From the NCBI RefSeq assembly GCF_019457635.1, contig NZ_CP080412.1, forward strand, positions 4,526,001-4,590,000: a DNA stretch of 64,000 bases. The letters run 5' to 3'. Positions 1 through 6,733 of the stretch are shown here, piece after piece; position 1 is the stretch's first letter; each line of letters opens with the position of its first letter. The notes beneath the pieces were generated by a model. That model saw nothing but the letters and a program-made list of their open reading frames with translations, made no database searches and was not told the origin of the DNA. The translations under genes and the position numbers were made by a program. The DNA comes from Shewanella mangrovisoli. GTDB lineage: Bacteria > Pseudomonadota > Gammaproteobacteria > Enterobacterales > Shewanellaceae.

Positions 1-1290
1 GCGATTCGATTTGCGTAAATAGGTTTGGGCAACACGTTGGATATCCGCAGGCGTTACCTTGTTATAGGCCTCTGGCGCATTAAATAATTTATCGTAGCTG
101 CCAAAATACATTTCATAGGTGCCTATGGTGTTAGCCTTACCATTGATGGTTTCCATCGCACGATAAAAGTCCATCAATTTGATATTTTTGACTTTATCTA
201 GCTCTTGCTGGGTCACACCATTGGTCACGATGCTATTGATTTGTTCGATCAGCGCGCGCTCTAAGGTGTTAGCATTCACTTCAGGCGTGGCGACGCCCAT
301 CACATAGAACAGGTTAGGATCGACCGACATCGGCATATAGGTCTCGGCTTCGAGCGCGACTTGTTTATCCACCAGTGCTTGATATAAACGCGAGCTATTA
401 CCTTGGCTTAGGATAGAGCTAAGCAGATCCAAGGCATAATAATCGGCATGGGTCGCCGCTGGCACATGGTACGCCAACATCACGTTAGGTGTACTGACCG
501 AGGCTTTTTGGACGAAGGTACGACGCTCACCCTTTTGTAAAGGCTCGACGGTACGCACAGCCTTTGGCGGTGTTTGCGCAGGAATGGGCGCAAAATACTT
601 ATCCGCCAATGCCTTAACTTGGGCCAGCTTTACATCACCGGCAATCACCACAACCGCATTGTTCGGCGCATAGTAGGTTTTATGGTATTGCACTAAATCT
701 TCTAAGGTCCAAGCGGCAATATCCGACTCATGGCCAATCACAGACCAAGAGTAAGGATGGGCTAAAAAGGCCACGCCTTTAACTTCGCCTTCGAGGGTAT
801 TCCAGTTGGAGTTTTCAAGCCCAGTCGAACGCTCCGACTGCACTACGCCACGCTCGCTTTCCACCATATCGGGATTGATATCTAAGTTGGCGATACGGTC
901 GGCCTCGAGGTCAAACATGGTTTCTAGCGCATTAGCTGGGAACCAGTCGGTGTAGACCGTCATATCCTCTGTGGTGTAGGCATTGTTAGCCCCACCTGCG
1001 GCTTCCATGGTACGGTCGAACATCTTTGGGCCGTATTTTTTCGAGCCGTTAAACATCATATGTTCGAAAAAGTGTGAGATACCGGTAATCCCCGGGACTT
1101 CGTTGCGGGAACCGACTTTCCAAAACAGATACATGTTGGCATTGGGAATAGAAGAGTCCTCTAGCACCATGATTTTCATGCCGTTGGCTAGCGTAAAACT
1201 CTTGATGTCTTCTGCCGTTGTGGCCTGTGCTTGGCTTAAGGGATTAAAGAGTCCCATCGCCAACACCAGCGCCGATAGCGTGCGCTTCAT
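1..1290 (-). CDS. M16 family zinc metallopeptidase, secreted (3' end outside window)
   Basis: This is the N-terminal 430 codons of a pitrilysin-type (M16) peptidase; the reading frame stays open to the window edge, so the gene is cut. Translation from the ATG at 1290 gives a signal peptide (MKRTLSALVLAMGLF, then SQAQA) followed by the inverted zinc motif HFFEH in the context GISHFFEHMMFNGSKKYG at about residues 70-87. The distal zinc-ligand region with glutamates (VESERGVVQSER) lies downstream, and a second peptidase_M16 half begins near residue 190 (YYAPNNAVVVIAGDV). M16 enzymes degrade peptides as clam-shell proteases, and the leader predicts a periplasmic location. The start is supported by the in-frame leader and an AGGAGCGA ribosome site upstream. 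Confidence 0.9.
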   Translation of the reverse strand, partial: MKRTLSALVLAMGLFNPLSQAQATTAEDIKSFTLANGMKIMVLEDSSIPNANMYLFWKVGSRNEVPGITGISHFFEHMMFNGSKKYGPKMFDRTMEAAGGANNAYTTEDMTVYTDWFPANALETMFDLEADRIANLDINPDMVESERGVVQSERSTGLENSNWNTLEGEVKGVAFLAHPYSWSVIGHESDIAAWTLEDLVQYHKTYYAPNNAVVVIAGDVKLAQVKALADKYFAPIPAQTPPKAVRTVEPLQKGERRTFVQKASVSTPNVMLAYHVPAATHADYYALDLLSSILSQGNSSRLYQALVDKQVALEAETYMPMSVDPNLFYVMGVATPEVNANTLERALIEQINSIVTNGVTQQELDKVKNIKLMDFYRAMETINGKANTIGTYEMYFGSYDKLFNAPEAYNKVTPADIQRVAQTYLRKSNR

Positions 1291-1348
1291 CTTGTTCGCT
1301 CCTTGCTGTAAAAATCCACATATGAAGGCAAATTGCCTAGCAAATCAA

Positions 1349-1370
1349 GCGTGGGAAGGCCTTCCCACGC
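1349..1370. repeat. 22-bp perfect palindrome upstream of the M16 gene
   Basis: The arms GCGTGGGAAGG and CCTTCCCACGC abut with no loop, 58 bp upstream of the M16 peptidase start and just beyond the M20 gene stop. Both neighbours are on the minus strand. A T-run follows it only on the plus strand, so as a terminator it would point the wrong way for both genes, although as a hairpin it could still protect the M20 transcript end. An operator for the M16 gene is the alternative. Confidence 0.6.
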
Positions 1371-1427
1371 CGATTTTTTGTAAGCTCAAGTTATACCGAA
1401 AAGGTGACGGAATAAGGCTTAAGCGAT

Positions 1428-2840
1428 TTATTGCGCCTTAAGTGCCGTAAGTGCAACCTTGGTCATGGCTTCTACCCCAACTTTGAGTGCACTTTCATCC
1501 ACATAAAATGCGGGAGAATGGTTACTGGCCGCCGTTTCAGGATCAGTGCCCTTCGGCGTCACCCCAAGGAAGAAAAACATCCCAGGAGACTCCAAAGCAT
1601 AGAAGGAAAAGTCCTCGGCACCTGTGATTAATCCCGGCTCAATCAGCATCTTATCGCCGACCACGCTAGCAAGCACGGGGCGCATACTGGCGACCAATTC
1701 AGGATTATTCACCACCACGGGATAACCTTGATGGATTTCGGTTGTCGCTGTCGCGCCTAAGGTCTTTGCCGATAACTCGGCGATTTCGGCCAAGCGCACC
1801 TTAATATCGGCACGCATAGGTTGGTCAAAGGTGCGGATGGTGCCAATCAGTTCCACTTCATCGGGAATAATATTCGAGCGAATACCGCCATTTATCGCGC
1901 CAAAACTCACTACAGCCGGCGCTTTGGTAATATCCACCTGACGACTGACAATAGTTTGCACATTGGTAATAATTTGCGCCGCGGCGACGATAGGGTCGAC
2001 GCCATTCCAAGGGCGCGAACCATGGGTTTGGCGGCCTTTCACTTTGATCGTAAAGGAATCTTCACTCGCCATGGCTGGGCCGCTACGCACCCCAATCATG
2101 CCGCTTGGCATACTCGAAGTCACATGCATGCCAAACACTTGGTCGGGTTTACGCTTGGCAAACAGCCCTTGTTTTAGCATTAATTCCGCACCGCCCTCTT
2201 CGCCATCGGGCGCACCTTCTTCGGCGGGCTGGAAGATAAACATCACATCGCCGGCAAGGCTATCTTTCACTTTCACTAAGTTCTCGGCCACGCCCATTAA
2301 CATAGCCACATGGGTATCATGGCCGCAGGCATGCATCACCCCAACGGTTTTACCGCGATAGGTATCCGTCGCTTTGGAGGCAAAGGGCACATCGACGACT
2401 TCGGTCACTGGCAACGCATCCATATCGGCACGAATCGCAATCAAGGGACCGGGTTTACCGCCCTTTAACTTTCCGCCTTTCAAGATAGCAACAACCCCGG
2501 TATGAGCGATGCCCGTTTGCACTTCTAATCCGAGGGATTTCAGATGCTTTTCGATAATCTTGCTAGTGCGAAACTCACGGTTAGATAACTCAGGATGTTG
2601 GTGCAAATCACGGCGCCAGTCGATCACTTTTTGCTCCACACCCGCCGCCAACTTGGCCGCATCGGGCTGCGCCGCATTGGCAGAACTTAACCCTGCCCCC
2701 AGCAAGCTCAAAGTTAGAGCAGAGGCGATTAAGCTCTTGGTGAATCTTGATGTATTCACACCGAATGAACTCACATAAGGTGCAAAGGATGTGGCTACAG
2801 AGGATGTTGATAAAGCGCGCGATACCGAGGATACAGTCAT
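1428..2840 (-). CDS. M20D family amidohydrolase, exported
   Basis: A metal-dependent amidohydrolase of the M20D group (hippurate or N-acyl-amino acid hydrolase type), which removes acyl groups from amino acids or short peptides. Visible motifs are IRADMDALPV, the metal-binding MHACGHDTHVAMLMG and FQPAEEGAPDGEEGG, and a C-terminal GAEDFSFY; all are family hallmarks. The length of about 470 residues includes an N-terminal leader ending near SSANAAQ. The ATG at 2840 gives a very long n-region, while a GTG at 2759 would leave a compact leader (NTSRFTKSLIASALTLSLLGAGLSSANA); the true start is undecided between them. The substrate cannot be inferred. It is divergent from the WYL regulator. Confidence 0.85.
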   Translation of the reverse strand: MTVSSVSRALSTSSVATSFAPYVSSFGVNTSRFTKSLIASALTLSLLGAGLSSANAAQPDAAKLAAGVEQKVIDWRRDLHQHPELSNREFRTSKIIEKHLKSLGLEVQTGIAHTGVVAILKGGKLKGGKPGPLIAIRADMDALPVTEVVDVPFASKATDTYRGKTVGVMHACGHDTHVAMLMGVAENLVKVKDSLAGDVMFIFQPAEEGAPDGEEGGAELMLKQGLFAKRKPDQVFGMHVTSSMPSGMIGVRSGPAMASEDSFTIKVKGRQTHGSRPWNGVDPIVAAAQIITNVQTIVSRQVDITKAPAVVSFGAINGGIRSNIIPDEVELIGTIRTFDQPMRADIKVRLAEIAELSAKTLGATATTEIHQGYPVVVNNPELVASMRPVLASVVGDKMLIEPGLITGAEDFSFYALESPGMFFFLGVTPKGTDPETAASNHSPAFYVDESALKVGVEAMTKVALTALKAQ

Positions 2841-3158
2841 AGCGATAACCTATTGTTGTTTTTATAAGCTATCTAAACTACACGGACATTGAGAAATTGT
2901 TAATAGATTTAATAGTAAGGAGACATTGCGCAAGGATGTTTTAGTGTACTCAGTGTAAATCACGCAGCTTGCAAAACATGCCGAAACCCATTGTTGATGG
3001 CCTTCTGAAATCAAAAGACGAGGCAAAGCGATTACTCGCACAAGGTGAGTCAGCCGGGATTTTGAGAGATTTTCACACACCATTCGAAACCTGCGACAGC
3101 TTTTGTCGCAGCCTTTGATTAATATGCTGTTATTCCGCTAAATATCGAAAAATCCACT
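2841..3158. other. Divergent intergenic region between the M20 and WYL genes
   Basis: A 318-bp spacer holding promoters for both directions. The only clear structure is the palindrome at 3092-3110. A 73-codon minus-strand reading frame here has no ribosome site or recognisable family and is not called. Confidence 0.6.
3092..3110 (+). promoter_or_regulatory. Candidate operator TGCGAC-N7-GTCGCA before the WYL regulator
   Basis: An inverted repeat TGCGAC-AGCTTTT-GTCGCA (with one more C/G pair outside and one more A/T pair inside) ends 48 bp before the WYL gene start. The same half-sites with the same 7-base spacer recur at 4172-4190 before the FtsZ-like gene. The identical spacing and near-identical distance to the start codons suggest a binding site for the encoded regulator; that is inference. 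Confidence 0.6.
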
Positions 3159-4154
3159 ATGCAGCCTAACTTTCAACGCCAAGTGACACTACTGAGTTTA
3201 ATCCCGCGGGCGCCACGTAAAATCTCGGTAAACGAATTAGTCGAGCGGCTGGCAAACCGCACGCAGGATATCAGTAAGCGTTCAGTGCAAAGGGATTTAA
3301 AGGCCATGTATGAAATGGGCACCTTTGGCTTACGCCTCGATGATAGAAACAAGCCCTATGGTTGGTCGATTGAGTCCTGCTGGCGCGGGTTGAACCTAGA
3401 GCTAATGGACCAACATATGGCGCTGGCTTTAACCACTTTAAAGCGCAGTGCCAGTCAGTTGATGCCACCACAAAGCTTGCAACAACTACAGCCCTACTTC
3501 GACAGGGCAGATCAGGTGCTGGCTAGCGATCCAGAAAATCCTTGGCTCTATTGGGCGTGCAGAGTCGCACAACTTCCCGAGCCTTACCCCTTTATCCTAC
3601 CCCAGCACCAACCTCAATCTTTAGAAGTCATACAGCAAGCTATTTTGGATAAGAAACAAATTCGCTGCGATATCAAAAAATGGATCAATGGCAAAATGCA
3701 TTGGCTGCATTACAACCCCATTAATCCACAAGGAATTTTAATTCGTGATGGGGTGGCGCTACTCGCTTTTACCATTGGCAGCTTTGATAAGCGCCGCCAC
3801 CACAAACCGATAGTCTTACTGCGTAACGCGCAGCTATTGCCCAGCGCGGCGGTTAAGAGTGCCGATTTTGATATCAATAAAACCGCACAGGGCTCGCGTG
3901 GCGAGAAGATGCGTCTCGAACTGCTGCTCTCCGATAAGGCGAGCTTTATCATGCGCGAAGCCAAGTTTAGTGATAACCAGACCATGCAATTACGTGAAGA
4001 TGGCCGCTTTTATGTAGTAGCAGAAGTCACTGATACCCCAAAACTGCGCGCAGCATTATGGGAAATGGCCGATACCGCCGAGGTACTGGCACCGGTAAAA
4101 CTGCGGGAGCACTTTGCCGCACTCAGCCAAAAAATGGCGGCGAAATACCGTTAA
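3159..4154 (+). CDS. WYL-domain transcriptional regulator (wHTH-WYL-WCX)
   Basis: A 331-residue regulator with an N-terminal winged helix of the DeoR/YafY sort (about residues 1-75, containing SVNELVERLANRT and SKRSVQRDLKAM), a central WYL domain (about 145-235, with LHYNPINPQGILIRDGVALLAF) and a C-terminal WCX-like wing (about 245-325). The W-Y-L triad itself looks degenerate: the segment reads VALLAF. Regulators of this layout (BrxR, CapW, PafBC) are dimeric repressors or activators that sense nucleic-acid ligands and often autoregulate. Palindromes of one design lie before this gene and the next, pointing to control of both. No good ribosome site precedes the ATG. The identification of the domains is firm; the target is inferred. 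Confidence 0.85.
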   Translation: MQPNFQRQVTLLSLIPRAPRKISVNELVERLANRTQDISKRSVQRDLKAMYEMGTFGLRLDDRNKPYGWSIESCWRGLNLELMDQHMALALTTLKRSASQLMPPQSLQQLQPYFDRADQVLASDPENPWLYWACRVAQLPEPYPFILPQHQPQSLEVIQQAILDKKQIRCDIKKWINGKMHWLHYNPINPQGILIRDGVALLAFTIGSFDKRRHHKPIVLLRNAQLLPSAAVKSADFDINKTAQGSRGEKMRLELLLSDKASFIMREAKFSDNQTMQLREDGRFYVVAEVTDTPKLRAALWEMADTAEVLAPVKLREHFAALSQKMAAKYR

Positions 4155-4171
4155 ACCGTTTATCGCATTGA

Positions 4172-4190
4172 TGCGACAAGCTGAGTCGCA
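4172..4190 (+). promoter_or_regulatory. Candidate operator TGCGAC-N7-GTCGCA before the FtsZ-like gene
   Basis: Inverted repeat TGCGAC-AAGCTGA-GTCGCA ending 46 bp before the preferred ATG at 4237. It matches the site before the WYL gene in both half-sites and spacer length, although the spacer bases differ, as expected for a protein-binding palindrome rather than a duplicated sequence. Confidence 0.6.
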
Positions 4191-4236
4191 ACTCAAGGTT
4201 AGTCTTGCTTAATCATTGCTAACTGCGAGAGTCGCT

Positions 4237-5373
4237 ATGTTTGAACTTATTCATGAAACCGCAACTGGCGCCACACCTAAATTAACGGTATTCGGCGTCG
4301 GAGGTTGTGGTTGTAATACCATTAATCAACTCAGCCAAGTCAATCTGCCATCCAGCGTAGAATTAATTTCTGTCAATACCGATGCACAAGCCATGGCCGC
4401 CACTAGCAGCCATTACCGCATTCAAATTGGTCCACAAACGACGAAAGGCTTAGGTGCAGGCGCTAAGCCCGATGTTGGCTGCGCGGCAGCGATTGAATCG
4501 GCACAGGCATTAACTGAACAAATGCAGCATAGCGATATAGTGTTTCTCACCGCGGGATTAGGCGGTGGTACAGGTACGGGCGCGCTACCACAGGTGGCAA
4601 AGCTCGCTCGAGAGTTAACCAAACCCGTTATCGCCGTTGTGACCATGCCTTTTAGCTTTGAAGGCCAGCACAGAAAGGCCAATGCCGAAGCCGGACTGCA
4701 AGAATTATTGGAGAGCGCCAATGCCGTTATCGTTCTCCCCAACGATAAGCTTGCCGAGGTGCTTGGGGCCAAAGTGACCCTGCTCAATGCCTTCAAAGAG
4801 AGTAATAAAATTTTACAGGATGTGTTATTGGGACTTGCTAATACCATCAGCCAAGCTGGGCTTATCAATATTGATTTAAATGACTTTATTTCCGTCATCA
4901 GCCGCCAAGGTCGCGCCGCAATGGGCGTAAGTTGCCTTCAGGGCGATGAGGATCTTATCTCGGCGGTAAAACGCGCCATGCAACATCCCTTGCTCGATAA
5001 TATCGAACTCAATCAAGCGCAAGCGGCAATTGTCAGCGTTGTCGCAAAAGACACGATAGAGCTCAGTCAATACAACCAAATCGGCGCAACTGTACACGAG
5101 CAATTACCGCGGGATGCCCTAGTGATTATTGGGCTCACTATCGACCCTGAGCTCGAATCGGAGCTCGAAATCATGGTGATAGCAACGGGGATTGGATTTG
5201 CGCAGCCGGAAATTCAAGATCCTATCCAAGCAGTTAATGACAACTATATCAATGTGCATGATTTTATTAAGCGTCAGGCGATATCAATCGCCGACCCCGC
5301 GCCATCCAAGTTTGATTTGGAAAACTTACAGATCCCAACTTATCTGCGGCAGCAAAAGCCTCAAGCGCATTAA
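4237..5373 (+). CDS. FtsZ paralogue (tubulin/FtsZ GTPase), non-canonical locus
   Basis: A 378-residue FtsZ-family protein. Residues 18-30 form the first nucleotide loop, VFGVGGCGCNTIN, where canonical FtsZ has GGGGGN, so two glycines are cysteines. The tubulin signature GGGTGTGA is at 109-116 and the T7 catalytic loop NIDLND at 211-216 keeps both aspartates, so GTPase activity is plausible. After the globular domain (ending near 320) comes a short linker and the tail LQIPTYLRQQ, resembling the conserved C-terminal peptide of FtsZ (IPAFLRKQ in E. coli) that binds FtsA, ZipA and SlmA. The gene is not in a dcw cluster, which implies a canonical ftsZ elsewhere. I prefer the ATG at 4237 (GCGAGAG upstream) to the TTG at 4216. 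Its role is unknown. Confidence 0.85.
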   Translation: MFELIHETATGATPKLTVFGVGGCGCNTINQLSQVNLPSSVELISVNTDAQAMAATSSHYRIQIGPQTTKGLGAGAKPDVGCAAAIESAQALTEQMQHSDIVFLTAGLGGGTGTGALPQVAKLARELTKPVIAVVTMPFSFEGQHRKANAEAGLQELLESANAVIVLPNDKLAEVLGAKVTLLNAFKESNKILQDVLLGLANTISQAGLINIDLNDFISVISRQGRAAMGVSCLQGDEDLISAVKRAMQHPLLDNIELNQAQAAIVSVVAKDTIELSQYNQIGATVHEQLPRDALVIIGLTIDPELESELEIMVIATGIGFAQPEIQDPIQAVNDNYINVHDFIKRQAISIADPAPSKFDLENLQIPTYLRQQKPQAH

Positions 5374-5396
5374 TTAACCTGAGTTCAGGTTAATTA
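5371..5396. terminator. Palindrome spanning both stop codons (FtsZ-like and methyltransferase)
   Basis: Arms TAATTAACCTGA and TCAGGTTAATTA, perfect over 12 bp, separated by GT. It contains the stop codons of the two convergent genes. No long T-run follows on either strand, so it may end transcription only weakly or simply stabilise both 3' ends. Confidence 0.55.
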
Positions 5397-6028
5397 GCTT
5401 GATGCAAAAACACGACGTCTTTGTCGATGATTTCCAATTGCCAGCCGTAATGCTCGGCGAGCCATTGAAAGGTGGCTTCGGAGTAAAAGTTAATATGGGT
5501 GGGATCATTTTTATAATGCCAAGTGCTAAATGCCGTGGGGTTGAGCACTCGCTTGGTCATCACGGCTAAAATGCCTTTGGGTTTGAGTAAAGTGTTTAAT
5601 AAGGTCAGTAAAGCATCGGCATCACTCACATGCTCAATGACCTCTGTCAAGGTAATGAAATCATATTGCCGCGTGAGTAACTCGGGGTGATTAGCGTAAT
5701 AGAGATCATAGTTCTCAACCCGATAACCCCGCGTTTTCGCCAGCAGACTTAATGCTTTGCCCTCGCCACAGCCAAAATCGAGCCCTGCAGCCGAAGGGGA
5801 AAAGCGCGCCAACAAAGGGGCGAGGGTTCTGTCTAGAAACTGCTGATAACCGAGATCCTGCGGGTGATTTTCGTGCTTATCGTATTCGGCCTTTTCGGCT
5901 TCAGGGCTTAGATAAAATTCGGCAGGTACACTCACCAAGGCACACTGCAGGCACTGTTGGTAACGACGGCGTTTATCTTGGTGGTAGGCCACTAAATCGG
6001 CACTGTGGCAAAGGGGACAGATGTTCAA
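5390..6028 (-). CDS. Class I SAM-dependent methyltransferase with N-terminal zinc-ribbon-like motif
   Basis: A 212-residue protein beginning with a CPLC...CLQC pair (residues 4-7 and 27-30), probably a small zinc-binding knuckle. It is followed by a Rossmann methyltransferase domain with motif I GLDFGCGEGKALSLL near residue 100 and the acidic/post-motif segment ITLTEVIEHVSDADALL near 145. The layout is that of bacterial 'methyltransferase domain-containing' proteins of the UbiG-like superfamily. The substrate is not deducible. It converges with the FtsZ-like gene and their ends share a palindrome. Confidence 0.8.
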   Translation of the reverse strand: MNICPLCHSADLVAYHQDKRRRYQQCLQCALVSVPAEFYLSPEAEKAEYDKHENHPQDLGYQQFLDRTLAPLLARFSPSAAGLDFGCGEGKALSLLAKTRGYRVENYDLYYANHPELLTRQYDFITLTEVIEHVSDADALLTLLNTLLKPKGILAVMTKRVLNPTAFSTWHYKNDPTHINFYSEATFQWLAEHYGWQLEIIDKDVVFLHQAN

Positions 6029-6086
6029 CGACGGTTCCTAGAGACATCGTAAGGCAAACGACGGATATTGCCTTTAACTAAAAAGA

Positions 6087-6440
6087 TTAAGGTTTGGGGA
6101 TTTTACGCTCTTTGGCGGCCGCTTCCTTGGCTTCTTGCAGATATTTTTGCTCGCGGCTTTCCCGTTCATCGAACTGCTTTTGTGCCTTGAGCTTTTGCTG
6201 GGCTTCCCAATCTTGCGGGTTGGACTGTTGCCTGATTTTCTCTTCCCGTGACGAGGTCTCTTGGGCGGCTCGGCGGGCCTTTTCCAGCTGCGCTTGCTCG
6301 ATTCTTTCTGAATCGATGCGCGCCTTATCGGCCCTTTGCTCTAAGGTCAGCCGTGGCTTTGGCTGTTCAGCCGCTTGCGCGGTAGGCAATACCAAGCCGA
6401 CAACGACACTTAATGCGATGGTGGGGATAAGTTTTTGCAT
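6087..6440 (-). CDS. Small secreted charged protein, helical
   Basis: A 117-residue protein of unknown function. The ATG at 6440 is preceded by AAGGA and opens a clear signal peptide (KLIPTIALSVVVGLVLPTAQA). The rest is rich in Glu, Gln, Lys, Arg and Ala (QRADKARIDSERIEQAQLEK and similar) and predicted to be one long helix or coiled coil in the periplasm. It has no cysteine in the mature part. A longer reading frame starting at 6560 exists but would bury the leader, so it is rejected. It lies downstream of the divergent promoter region shared with the GGDEF-EAL gene. Confidence 0.7.
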   Translation of the reverse strand: MQKLIPTIALSVVVGLVLPTAQAAEQPKPRLTLEQRADKARIDSERIEQAQLEKARRAAQETSSREEKIRQQSNPQDWEAQQKLKAQKQFDERESREQKYLQEAKEAAAKERKIPKP

Positions 6441-6733
6441 CCTATGTTCCTTAGAGTCCTTCCTCGGCTGATTGACACGGCAAACTGAACATTCAGGGCA
6501 AAACATAGCATAAAACCGTATTTTGCAGTGATGAGTTAGGAGGATTTTCGTGTATAACACTGAAAATCAGCTATCTTAAACTGTCAGTTTTTAGTTGTGA
6601 TTTAAACAAAACCTCGATTAGGTTTATTTTTAACCTCAATGGAATGATGTACTATTTGAATTAATTTCGTTATAAACGAAGTACCTAGGCTGTAGGATGT
6701 GACCTTAATTTGCGTCACAAGGGAGTATCCTAA

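Noticed and set aside
2862..3083. 73-codon minus-strand frame in the M20/WYL spacer
   Set aside because: No ribosome site, no recognisable domain, and it ends within the regulatory region of two real genes.
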